Source: Reyranellaceae bacterium (lineage in GTDB: Bacteria; Pseudomonadota; Alphaproteobacteria; Reyranellales; Reyranellaceae). Taken from it: 61,959 bases of DNA. Shown piece by piece: positions 19,719 to 27,263 of the stretch. Numbering within the stretch: the first letter of the stretch is position 1; each line of letters begins with the position of its first letter. Location of the stretch: positions 1 to 61,959 of the forward strand of contig JALHMM010000017.1 in assembly GCA_022844045.1 (NCBI GenBank), written 5' to 3'. The notes under the pieces are model-generated. The model made no database searches, had not been told where the DNA came from, and saw nothing but the letters and a program-made list of their open reading frames with translations. The position numbers and the translations under genes are program-made.

Positions 19719-20740
19719 ACTGGTTGCTCCGCCGGCTGGGGCCGATAACGTCGCATTCCCTGCGTGAGCGATGCCGGCGAGGCATAGTGCCGAAGGATAT
19801 CGGTCGACCACGCCTCGAGCGTCTCGAGCAAGATGTATGCGGCTTGCAAAGCTGCATCGACCTGAGCACCTGTCACAGGGCCCACGGCTTCGGCTACCGA
19901 CTCCAGAAAGCCACTATGTCCGTAGCCTTCGTCGAGAGCAGCGTGAGCCGCCATGGGTCCAACAATCGCGCGATCTGGCCGATCGAAGTGCTTCTGCAAG
20001 CACTCGAAAAAGGAAGCTGTGCGGCTTCGATCATCACCAGTCGATTCCAAGAATCCGGAGCACGCGGCATATGCCAAAGGGCTCAAACGTGCGGCCGCCC
20101 TCATATGATTGCGAACGGCGTTCGTGCCAGGAAGAGGCGTCAGTTTTTCTCGCCGACAGTCGTCGATCCCGGCCGAGCCGAGAGCCTGCGCAAAGAAGTG
20201 ATGGTGATCGTACTCCTCGGCAAAATGACGAACGAAGATGCGTCGGACTTTAGGATCAGTGCAGTTCGCGATAGCCATGGGGATGCGCCCTGTCACAGCT
20301 TCGATAAAGTGGAAGCTCTCAACAAGCCATCCCGTAAACAATGTCTTGGAAGCGGTTCCGGCAGCGAGCGAAACCCACAACGGATGCGAAAACAGTCTAT
20401 GTTTCCATTCCGGGAAGCGGCGTCTGCATGAGTTGATCAAAGTCGAGGGTGCGACCAAAGCACCACGATCAGCCGTGGCGCTAGAAAACGACAGAACTCC
20501 TTGGTCATGCAGTTGCTTGCAAAGCGAATGAAGAACTGAGGAAGTCAGTCCGCTGATGGCTGCGATCTCATCCAGCTCTTGATCGCCGCGCATCTCATCC
20601 AGAGCCTTGAGGCATCGCGACACAGGTAGCCCCACTACGACGACCTCTTCCGAGCCGAGGTCGATCACCACGTTGGCACCAGCTGCCTTAACTACTGCAT
20701 CAAACGACAGCAGTGGCAGTTCGCTACATTTAGTCGGCAT
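19715..20740 (-). CDS. Winged-helix/RRE-like domain plus heme-oxygenase-like di-iron protein (HDO1)
   Basis: A 341-aa protein, first enzyme gene after the 60-aa peptide gene. Residues 22-86 (ANVVIDLGSEEVVVVGLPVS, then QELDEIAAISGLT and LHDQGVLSF) form a beta plus winged-helix domain like those before cyclodehydratase or PqqD-type modules. Residues 110-330 are a TenA/PqqC/HDO-type helical bundle with GWLVESFH (E141, H144), RHFAEEYDHH (H172, E175, E176, H179) and HAALDEGYGH (H266, D270, H275). The three HDO paralogues align through all these motifs but differ elsewhere, as expected for enzymes acting in sequence or as a hetero-oligomer. Confidence 0.78.
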   Translation of the reverse strand: MPTKCSELPLLSFDAVVKAAGANVVIDLGSEEVVVVGLPVSRCLKALDEMRGDQELDEIAAISGLTSSVLHSLCKQLHDQGVLSFSSATADRGALVAPSTLINSCRRRFPEWKHRLFSHPLWVSLAAGTASKTLFTGWLVESFHFIEAVTGRIPMAIANCTDPKVRRIFVRHFAEEYDHHHFFAQALGSAGIDDCRREKLTPLPGTNAVRNHMRAAARLSPLAYAACSGFLESTGDDRSRTASFFECLQKHFDRPDRAIVGPMAAHAALDEGYGHSGFLESVAEAVGPVTGAQVDAALQAAYILLETLEAWSTDILRHYASPASLTQGMRRYRPQPAEQPV

Positions 20741-20771
20741 TTGTAAGACTTCGGTCGCTGCTGCTGAAAGC

Positions 20772-20797
20772 CTCCCCCGGGCGACTGCCCGGGGGAG
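20772..20797 (-). terminator. Hairpin between the 60-aa peptide gene and HDO1
   Basis: A perfect 11-bp stem, CTCCCCCGGGC-gact-GCCCGGGGGAG, 11 nt after the peptide stop and about 30 nt before the HDO1 start. There is no U tract after it on the minus strand, so it is better seen as an attenuator or RNA-stability element that lets the peptide be made in excess over the enzymes. Confidence 0.65.
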
Positions 20798-20808
20798 CGC
20801 TCCGGGAA

Positions 20809-20991
20809 CTACTTCACGATCACTCCGAGAACCGGTTGAATCTGCGGCTTGCGCTTCTTGCTGACTTGCACCGTGATCTCACTCGTAAGGCCGGACGACT
20901 CCTCAACGCGAACGTATCCGGCGGCGCCTTTCGGCACATGGATGACGACCTCTTGTTCCTCCAAGGGCTTACGCTTTTCGAGATCGGCCAT
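20809..20991 (-). CDS. 60-aa peptide, candidate RiPP precursor or small partner protein
   Basis: Sixty residues from MADLEKRKPLEEQ to PVLGVIVK. The ATG at 20991 is chosen because TAAGGGG lies 8 nt upstream; a longer reading to 21042 has no such site. It is charged at the N-terminus, has an alternating hydrophobic middle (EVVIHVP, GYVRVEE, SEITVQVS), and repeats K-R-K-P at residues 6-9 and 46-49. The tail PQIQPVLGVIVK ends in Lys. It has no Cys, so thioether or thiazole chemistry at Cys is excluded. Position, size and the following attenuator-like hairpin fit a modified-peptide precursor; a structural accessory protein is the alternative. I know no family for it. A GGCAC-TC-GTGCC palindrome (21023-21034) lies in its upstream region. 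Confidence 0.65.
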   Translation of the reverse strand: MADLEKRKPLEEQEVVIHVPKGAAGYVRVEESSGLTSEITVQVSKKRKPQIQPVLGVIVK

Positions 20992-21372
20992 TGTCGTACC
21001 CCTTATGCTTGAGTGGTAAAGTGGCACTCGTGCCGTGTGCAATGATGCATATTAGTTCTCGTGAGTCGAATCGTACGTTGGAATTACTCGCCGGTAGATG
21101 ATGAAAAAGTATCTGCAACCAGAATGACCCTTGATTCATCTTGTTCCCGCGACGTCCGCGTCGGCTGGTGGTCGGGCTCGACGTTGGCGGCACGTAAATC
21201 TTTCCGTCGGGATCGCCTTGTAGCTGATCGATGGCCGGCGACCGATGTCGCAAGTCACACTTCCAATCGCCTGCGCTGGAGTCGGCGCCTGCCATCGCGT
21301 CGGCTGTCGCGCCGCCCGGTGCTCGTCCGCAACTGACAACCCGCCGAAGCGAGAGCATGCGCAGCACGACAA

Positions 21373-21530
21373 GGGCCGGCCAGTTGCGACAGGCGTGACG
21401 TTGGTGTTCTGGCAGCTCGCAGCGAGGCAATCCTGGCTGCTACTGACCGGCCACCTTGAACCAGGGACGGGCATCTTCGCTTTCTGGATAGCGCTCATCG
21501 GCATCGTGCTCGAGATCGGCCCTCCACTCT
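21373..21530 (+). pseudogene. tctB-like fragment
   Basis: The plus strand encodes GRPVATGVTLVFWQLAARQS and then GIFAFWIALIGIVLEIG, which lines up without gaps with the N-terminal half of the intact TctB at 32441-32923 (GRLVATGVMLLFCLVAAWQS; FFPFWMALIGIALAIG), roughly half identical. No start context and no C-terminal half remain. A decayed paralogue, not a working permease subunit. Confidence 0.7.
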
Positions 21531-21639
21531 TCGCCGTAGCCCGGCACGCCGCCTCAGCGACCAGTACCAGAGCGCGAGGACTTCAATTTGCGCGTGCACT
21601 GACGGAACCAACAACCATCCCAAGCCCAATGACAGATGC

Positions 21640-21920
21640 CAGAGCGTCACAAAGCTCCGGATCGATCGTAAGCAGCTCCCGCGTCCACCTGACACCGCCC
21701 AGGGCGAAGCGACCTCACAGACATTGACCGCGTACGCTCCGCATCCGCTGTCGCCGAGGCAAAGCTCTCGGACATCACGACGCGGCGGTCGACAGAGCGG
21801 TACGTCGAGGCGATGCGGTTGCCCCCATTGACGGCCGAGCCGATGACCGTGAAGTTCAGCCGCTCGTCGCTGCCGATGCGGCGGTAGAGGACGTTGCCGG
21901 CATGCGGGGCGAGGTAGGCT
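21640..21920 (-). pseudogene. Class III adenylate/guanylate cyclase C-terminal fragment, frameshifted
   Basis: The minus strand reads HAGNVLYRRIGSDERLNFTV, then IGSAVNGGNRIASTYR and VVMSESFASATADAE, the conserved end of a class III nucleotide cyclase catalytic domain. The frame then shifts and continues as RFALGGVRWTRELLTIDPEL, the usual cyclase C-terminus. The N-terminal half of the domain, including the first metal Asp, is absent. A clear gene remnant. Confidence 0.75.
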
Positions 21921-22080
21921 GATGTCCTCGGCTGGGCCGCCGTGGCACGGTGGTCATTCAGCACGCGCTGACCCGTGTTGCGGTCGTGATAAACCTCGAC
22001 GACGGTGACGGCGCCGCCCACCAGCAAGACCCAGTTGGTCGCCAGGCTCGACCTCGGGGCGAGTCGTCGCAGGACGGCGC

Positions 22081-22440
22081 CGCCTTCCAACTCGTCGATG
22101 AAGCGCTCGATTACGGCGGCACCGCCGCCAAGCTCGGCAAGGCGGTGGGCGATGATTTCCGCGAGGGCAAGGTCACCTTGCCGGGATCCTCGGCTTCCTG
22201 CGCGGCGAGCCCGAGGAGCGCGCCTTCTGGAAGCGGGTCGTGGAGAAGCTCGAGCAGACCGACGATGATCTGCAGCAGGCGCTGGCGCTGCTACAGAAGC
22301 ACAACGCGCTGGCCGATACGCTGGACCGCGCGCGACACTACGGGGCGATGGCGCGGGACGCGCTGGGCTTGTTCGCGGATAGTCCGGTGAAGCGGGCGAT
22401 GTTGGAGGCGATCGACTTTGCGATCGAGCGGGCGCATTGA
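22081..22440 (+). pseudogene. Duplicated 3' end of ispB, frameshifted
   Basis: About 96% identical by eye to 15584-15944 (about 12 substitutions, one missing base near 22184 in CCGGGATCC). It begins in the codons for the second Asp-rich motif (AFQLVDEALDYGG) and ends with the same stop. It lacks the first two thirds of the gene and cannot be functional. The TPR gene starts inside its stop codon (ATTGA), which is probably the original ispB-TPR junction. Confidence 0.9.
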
Positions 22441-23255
22441 CCGTACGTCACGCGGCGTGGCTGGGGCTAGCGGTGACGCTGATGGTGACACCGGGCATGG
22501 CACAGACGCGCGAAGAGAACTGGAAGCGCTGCGAGGACAACAATCCTGCGGTGCGCATCCCCGGCTGCACCGCGGTGATCGAGGCCGGCGGCGAGACTGA
22601 CGTGCGGCTGGCGGTGGCCTTCACCAACCGCGGCGTCGGCTACGCAAGGCAGCGCGACCACGATCGCGCGATCGAGGACTACGATCAGGCGATCCGCCGC
22701 GATCCGTCGCTAGGCCGCGCCTTCGTCAATCGCGGCATCGCCTTCAACGCCAAGGGTCAGCCTGATCGCGCGATCCGGGACTACGACCAGGCGATCAAGC
22801 TGAACCCGGCCCACGCCAACGCCTACTACAACCGAGCCGTGGCCTATGTCGCCCTGGGCCAGCGCGATCGCGCGATTCAGGACTACGACCAGGCGATCAG
22901 GCTGAATCCGTCCGACGACTTCGCGCTCAACAACCGCGGCTATCTCTACTACGCCAAGGGCCAGGTCGACCGCGCGATCCAGGATTACGACCAGGCGATC
23001 AAGGTGAATCCGGCCTTCGTCCCCGCGCTCGACAATCGCGGGCTGGCACACTACAGCGCCGGCCGCTTCGACGCCGCCATCGCCGACTACGACGCCGCGC
23101 TGCGCCTCGATCCGCGCAACGCCTTGTCGCTGTATGGCCGCGGGCTGGCGCGTCAGCGCAAGGGCGACGCGGCCGGCGCCGCCACCGACATCGCCGCGGC
23201 GAAGGCGATCCGCGCAGGCATCGCCGAGGAATTCGCCAAGCACGGCGTGCGGTAG
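22437..23255 (+). CDS. Secreted or periplasmic TPR-repeat protein
   Basis: A 272-aa protein with a signal peptide (hydrophobic AAWLGLAVTLMV, cleavage likely after TPGMA) and about five and a half tetratricopeptide repeats with nearly identical blocks such as DRAIQDYDQAIRLNPS. These form a protein-binding superhelix; the partner is unknown. The start is TTG, overlapping the TGA of the ispB fragment, chosen because it places a complete signal peptide at the N-terminus. Nothing catalytic is visible. Confidence 0.85.
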   Translation: MTVRHAAWLGLAVTLMVTPGMAQTREENWKRCEDNNPAVRIPGCTAVIEAGGETDVRLAVAFTNRGVGYARQRDHDRAIEDYDQAIRRDPSLGRAFVNRGIAFNAKGQPDRAIRDYDQAIKLNPAHANAYYNRAVAYVALGQRDRAIQDYDQAIRLNPSDDFALNNRGYLYYAKGQVDRAIQDYDQAIKVNPAFVPALDNRGLAHYSAGRFDAAIADYDAALRLDPRNALSLYGRGLARQRKGDAAGAATDIAAAKAIRAGIAEEFAKHGVR

Positions 23256-23268
23256 AGCGAAGCAGCGC

Positions 23269-23343
23269 TCATCGCGGCGCGGAGTCCACCGGGACACGCC
23301 GGGCCCGGGCATCCGGCTGACGGTCGAGCGCGATCGCGATGTG
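23269..23343 (-). pseudogene. 3' remnant of an S1 protease gene
   Basis: The minus strand encodes IAIALDRQPDARARR then VPVDSAPR and a stop, matching the C-terminus of the intact protease at 29049-29906 (IAITLDRSLEAWARR then ILADSGAR). Similarity continues in the DNA on both sides of the stop. Only the last 25 or so codons remain, just after the TPR gene. Confidence 0.75.
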
Positions 23344-23382
23344 GTATCGGAGCCCTTGTGGTCGCCGACAACAGCACCCCGA

Positions 23383-24087
23383 TCAAAAACGCATACCGCG
23401 CCAGATTGGCTCCTTGTCCTTGCGAGGTTCATGGTCCGGATGCACCTTGACCACTTCGTCGTGCAACCGGTCAATCAAGACGTCGGATAGCTTGGCTCTT
23501 TTCAGGTCCGCGATCGTCCCTGCGTACCACTGTCCCAGGTTCGGGATCCGCACGACGTCGCCTATCGGGCTCACGACATACAGCCGCCCTTCCCACCGTC
23601 CGAAGCGAACGGGATCGTGGTGGTAGTACTGAAGGTCTCGAGACGCCAGGACATGGACACCCGAAACTCGGGCGACGGACTTCGTGAAGCTCGGCGTCGA
23701 AGCGATGTCCGCTTCTTCGGGTCCCACCGAGTTTCCTATCGTCGGTCTCAGATGCTCGCCCGGCGAGCAGGCGTAGAGCGAGAGCAGAGCATCCCTGGCG
23801 AAGATGCCGGTCAGCGTGCTGAAGAGGTGGACGTTCCTGTCGGAGAACTCTTCCTTGCCAATCTGCACTTCCCCCGGAGCCCCGTGCCCGAAAAGCCGGA
23901 GAAGACCGATGGGGCGCGCAGAAGCCCACGCCCGTATCGTGGCCAACGTGGCGATGACCGGGAACAGTTGGTTAACCGTTAGGAGCAGGTCGGCGGTGGT
24001 CTTCTTCGGCACGGTGAGCCCGAGCCGAAGATCGTAAACGTCGACGGTGTATCCCATCTTGACCGCGGGGAAAGACGTTGTGGTCAT
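23383..24087 (-). CDS. Caspase-like (DUF4347/clan CD-type) hypothetical protein
   Basis: A 234-aa protein with a His/Cys pair in caspase-like context: strand plus H68 in LLRLFGHGAPGEVQIG and strand plus C107 in ALLSLYACSPGEH. HG-x-P-G and x-x-x-A-C-x-x-G are the hallmarks of clan CD folds and of DUF4347 domains. No signal peptide. The C-terminal third (YYHHDPVRFGRWEGRLYVV, then VRIPNLGQWYAG) is unrecognised. Possibly a peptidase in a stress or defence setting, but neighbours give no clear link. Confidence 0.6.
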   Translation of the reverse strand: MTTTSFPAVKMGYTVDVYDLRLGLTVPKKTTADLLLTVNQLFPVIATLATIRAWASARPIGLLRLFGHGAPGEVQIGKEEFSDRNVHLFSTLTGIFARDALLSLYACSPGEHLRPTIGNSVGPEEADIASTPSFTKSVARVSGVHVLASRDLQYYHHDPVRFGRWEGRLYVVSPIGDVVRIPNLGQWYAGTIADLKRAKLSDVLIDRLHDEVVKVHPDHEPRKDKEPIWRGMRF

Positions 24088-24159
24088 GGCGGTGCCAACA
24101 TCTCGTTGCGTTCACTCGGTAGCCAACACGACCTTTCAGCCTGCCGTCGATAACTCCGC

Positions 24160-24756
24160 CTAATCCATCCTCGCCGGCGAGGAGAACGGGCGTGTGGCGT
24201 CGACGACGAACATGACGAGCTGGTCGAGGTCGGTCGTGCCGGCGCTGAAGACCTCCATCGGCATGTCGGCGCCGTGCCCGTTCATCGCGGTGCCGGCGTC
24301 GGCATGGACAACGCCATGCGGCGTCTTCTGCCCGAGCCTTCCCTTCAGCACGTAGAAGGCCTCCGATCCCGGATGCGAATGCGGCGGTGTGCGCGCGCCC
24401 GGCGGCCCGCTGGCGTGGTTGATGCGCAGGAGGTACTCCGGCGCCTGGATGATGGGTACCGGCCCGATCTCGGCGATCTTCGTGGCGCCCGGCGTGGCAC
24501 CGTTCTTGGCGCCGAGCGTGAACAGCCAGACCTTTCCGGAGATCTCCGCCGCAAGCGCCGTTGGACCCGCGGCGGCCTGTGCCTGGGCGAGAGTGGTGAA
24601 GGTCTCGATCCGCCAGAACAGCGGGCCATCAGGCAGTTCCTTGAGCTTCTTCTCGACCACCGGCTTTACCGAAAGCGGCGGTGGTTGTTGCGCCATCGAC
24701 GGCACGGTCGAGAGGGCACCCAGCGCACAGATGAACAACGCGACCATGATCTTCAT
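24160..24756 (-). CDS. Exported cupin-domain protein
   Basis: A 198-aa protein with an N-terminal signal peptide (MKIMVALFICALGALSTVPS, cleaved near SMAQ) and a C-terminal cupin: PPHSHPGSEAFYVLKGRL supplies the metal-binding His pair and Glu, and a second cupin motif lies near HADAGTAMNGHG. Metal-dependent enzyme or sensor of unknown ligand. The ATG at 24756 is chosen since GAGGAGG lies 7 nt upstream. It diverges from the regulator gene at 24858, which may control it. Confidence 0.8.
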   Translation of the reverse strand: MKIMVALFICALGALSTVPSMAQQPPPLSVKPVVEKKLKELPDGPLFWRIETFTTLAQAQAAAGPTALAAEISGKVWLFTLGAKNGATPGATKIAEIGPVPIIQAPEYLLRINHASGPPGARTPPHSHPGSEAFYVLKGRLGQKTPHGVVHADAGTAMNGHGADMPMEVFSAGTTDLDQLVMFVVDATRPFSSPARMD

Positions 24757-24857
24757 GCCCGTCCTCCTCACGTAACGCCGTCGAGGTTCGCACGGACGGG
24801 GCGGCGCGGCCTTGCGGGCCCCTCACCTTTGCCTCCATTTTTCCTCAAGACGGGGCC

Positions 24858-26420
24858 ATGCTAACGTGGTGGTCGCGTCGCTCGCGGCAAGCGGAGCGGG
24901 ATTTGCGTTACCTTTTCGAAGACTGTGCGCTCGACATGGAGCTGCGCGAGCTGCGGCGCGGTCCACTGTTGGTCGCCGTCGAGCCGCAGGTCTTCGACCT
25001 GCTCGCTCACCTGATCCGCCATCGCGAGCGCATCGTCAGCAAGGACGATCTCATGGCGACGATCTGGCAGGGCCGGATCGTTTCGGAATCCGCCCTGTTC
25101 AACCGCGTCAACGCCGCGCGCAAGGCGATCGGCGACAGCGGTGAGCGACAGCGGCTGATCAAGACACTGCCGCGCAAAGGCCTGCGCTTCGTCGGCGAGG
25201 TGCACGAGGAGGCGATCGACGCGCTGCCGCTGCCGGACCGTCCGTCGATCGCCGTGCTGCCCTTCGCGAACGCGAGCGGAGATCCGGGCGAGGAGTATTT
25301 CGCCGACGGCATCTCGGAGGATCTCGTCACCGGCCTGGCGCGCATCCGCTGGCTGTTCGTGATCGCCCGCAATTCGGCCTTCGCCTACAAGCACCGCGCC
25401 ACCGATGTGAAGCGGATCTCGCGCGAGCTCGGCGTGCGCTACGTGCTGGAAGGCAGCGTGCGGCGCGCCGGCGACAGGTTGCGCATCACCGCCCAGCTGA
25501 TCGACGGCGCGACGGGCGGCCACCACTGGGCCGAGCGTTACGACCGCGAGCTCGGCGACATGTTCGCCATGCAGGACGACATCACGCGCAGTGTCGCCGC
25601 CGCCATCGAGCCCCGGCTGCTCGCCGCCGAAGGCGTACGCGCGATGGCGCGCTCGCAGGAGCATCTCGGGGCGTGGGATCTGGTCGCCCGGGCGCAGACC
25701 CATTTCTGGCGCCTGACGCGCGCCGACTACGAGGCCGCGGTGAAGCCGCTGCAGCAGGCCGTGCGCTTCTACCCCGACTACGCGCCGGCGCATGGGCGGC
25801 TCGGCTTCTGCCTGGTGTTCGCGGCGCACATGGGCTGGATCGCTGCCGCCCAGGGAATGCGGCCCGGTCACAGGCACGCGACACGGGCGATCGCGCTCGA
25901 CGATTGCGATCCGTGGGGACATATCGCGCTCGCCTACTGGGCGATGATGGAACGGCGCACCGAGGAGTCGCTCCAGGCGTTCAAGCAGGCGGTGACACTC
26001 AATCCGAGCTCGGCCGCCGCCCACTCCCATCTCAGCCGGGGCTACGCCTTCGCCGGACGCGATCGCGAGGCGATCGAGCACGGCAAGGAAGCGATCAGGC
26101 TCAGCCCGCTCGATCCGGAGATGGCGCTGTTCCTGGGCGCCATCGCGGTCGCCCACTACACGGCGGGACGCCATGCCGAGGCCGCGCACTATACCGCCGA
26201 AGCCTTGCGCCTGCGCCCGGGATTCCAGGGCGCCCAGAGGCTGCACTGCGCGAGCCTCGCCCAGGCAGGGCGGCTCGAGGAGGCCCGTGCATACTTGGCG
26301 GTCGTGCGCCGCGACCAGCCGAATTTGTCGATCGAGTGGGTCCGCGCCAACGTGCCCTACCAGACGCAGGCGCTGATGGATCGGTTCGTCGACGGGCTGC
26401 GCAAGGCCGGGCTTAGCTAG
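24858..26420 (+). CDS. Winged-helix (OmpR/CadC-type) regulator with TolB-like and TPR domains
   Basis: A 520-aa protein. Residues 15-115 are an OmpR/PhoB-type DNA-binding winged helix (EPQVFDLLAHLIRHRERIVS then LMATIW, LIKTLPRKGLRFVGEV). Residues 128-255 form the FlgO/TolB-N-like module found in cyclase-associated proteins (PSIAVLPFANASGDPGEEYF, YVLEGSVRRAGDRLRITAQL, ERYDRELGDMFAMQDDIT). The rest is TPR-like helices. Such proteins are probably transcription factors sensing by their C-terminal repeats; they often occur near class III cyclases, of which only a remnant (21640-21920) is here. Confidence 0.85.
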   Translation: MLTWWSRRSRQAERDLRYLFEDCALDMELRELRRGPLLVAVEPQVFDLLAHLIRHRERIVSKDDLMATIWQGRIVSESALFNRVNAARKAIGDSGERQRLIKTLPRKGLRFVGEVHEEAIDALPLPDRPSIAVLPFANASGDPGEEYFADGISEDLVTGLARIRWLFVIARNSAFAYKHRATDVKRISRELGVRYVLEGSVRRAGDRLRITAQLIDGATGGHHWAERYDRELGDMFAMQDDITRSVAAAIEPRLLAAEGVRAMARSQEHLGAWDLVARAQTHFWRLTRADYEAAVKPLQQAVRFYPDYAPAHGRLGFCLVFAAHMGWIAAAQGMRPGHRHATRAIALDDCDPWGHIALAYWAMMERRTEESLQAFKQAVTLNPSSAAAHSHLSRGYAFAGRDREAIEHGKEAIRLSPLDPEMALFLGAIAVAHYTAGRHAEAAHYTAEALRLRPGFQGAQRLHCASLAQAGRLEEARAYLAVVRRDQPNLSIEWVRANVPYQTQALMDRFVDGLRKAGLS

Positions 26421-26445
26421 CGACAGCGCGAGTCACCCCCGATGC

Positions 26446-26537
26446 CGCCCGCGGGCCGAGCGCGTGGCGGTGGACGACGATTTCCGTGATGGCACGATGA
26501 CCTTGCCATCGCCTTCCTGCGCGGCCAGCCCGAGGAC
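26446..26537 (+). pseudogene. Internally deleted ispB fragment
   Basis: The DNA GAGCGCGTGGCG followed by GGACGACGATTTCCGTGATGG, ACCTTGCC and CTTCCTGCGCGGCCAGCCCG matches two separated pieces of ispB (about 15544-15556 and 15644-15722) joined by a deletion, with several substitutions. It occupies the gap between the convergent regulator and PAP2 genes. A third, older ispB-derived scrap. Confidence 0.6.
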
Positions 26538-26540
26538 TCG

Positions 26541-27263
26541 TCACACACCGAGGCGGTCGCGGACGCGGGCCATGACGAACCAGCAGAACAGCGCCCAGGT
26601 CGCGCCGACCGCCCAGCCGGCGACGACGTCGCTCGGCCAATGGACGCCGAGATAGACGCGCGATAGTCCGACGATCATGGTGATGAGAAGGGCGCAGATG
26701 ATGATAAGCCAGCGAACCCGGGATCGGATCTGGGTGCTGGCGAGAAGAATCGCGAGCGTCAGGTAGATCACCGCCGAGTTCGCGCTGTGCCCGCTCGGGA
26801 AGCTCATGGTGGTTTCTTTGACGAGATGGGCCACGAGGTCCGGGCGAGGGCGGGCAAAGCTCATCTTGAGAAAGACGTTCAGCAACGCGCCGCCGGCGAC
26901 GGACGCGACGAGGACGAGCGCGACCAGCCGCCGCCGGATCGCCAGGAGATAGCTCACCGCGAGCACGACGATCAGCGTCAGCACGCTCGTGCTCCCGAGC
27001 GCGGTCATGTCGATCATGACATGCTGCAACCAGGCGGGCCCGATCGGTTGCGCCAGATCGTCTGGACGACGCAATGCGAGCAGGAGGATCCTGTCGAGGG
27101 CTAGTTGTTCGCCTTCCGCCCGTTCGGACGCGAAGCGCATGGCGAGGAAGAGAACGATCGCAAGGGAAGCGAACGCGGCGACCGGCCTGCCTTCCCTGGA
27201 GATCAGCCATCGCCACGAAAAGCGGCCGGTCGGGATGTTCGAGGGTTTCAATCGGTTGCTCAT
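26541..27263 (-). CDS. PAP2-family membrane phosphatase
   Basis: A 240-aa integral membrane acid phosphatase. The three PAP2 motifs are visible: KMSFARPRPD (KxxxxxxRP), SFPSGHS, and SRVYLGVHWPSD with the catalytic His. About five to six hydrophobic helices surround them. Members dephosphorylate lipid phosphates such as undecaprenyl diphosphate or phosphatidic acid at the outer face of the inner membrane. The ATG at 27263 starts the protein at MSNRLKPSN; the upstream reading adds 63 residues of no apparent value. Confidence 0.87.
   Translation of the reverse strand: MSNRLKPSNIPTGRFSWRWLISREGRPVAAFASLAIVLFLAMRFASERAEGEQLALDRILLLALRRPDDLAQPIGPAWLQHVMIDMTALGSTSVLTLIVVLAVSYLLAIRRRLVALVLVASVAGGALLNVFLKMSFARPRPDLVAHLVKETTMSFPSGHSANSAVIYLTLAILLASTQIRSRVRWLIIICALLITMIVGLSRVYLGVHWPSDVVAGWAVGATWALFCWFVMARVRDRLGV

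Larger units (their letters stand above)
15945..22080. mobile_element. Putative genomic island between two copies of the ispB 3' end
   Basis: The segment lies between the intact ispB stop and a second copy of the last 360 bp of ispB. Its base composition differs: bases 17101-17160 are 50% GC by count against 68% for 15181-15240. It carries the HDO/PLP operon, a tctB fragment and a cyclase fragment. No integrase or transposase was recognised; 15945-16213 is gene-free and begins with CCCACTAAAACTGGACA, which may be an insertion-sequence end. The boundaries are inferred from the duplication. Confidence 0.55.

Noticed and set aside
19719..19811. Longer HDO2 start at 19811
   Set aside because: It would overlap HDO1 by about 97 bp, whereas the ATG at 19718 makes an exact ATGA overlap like the next junction in the operon.
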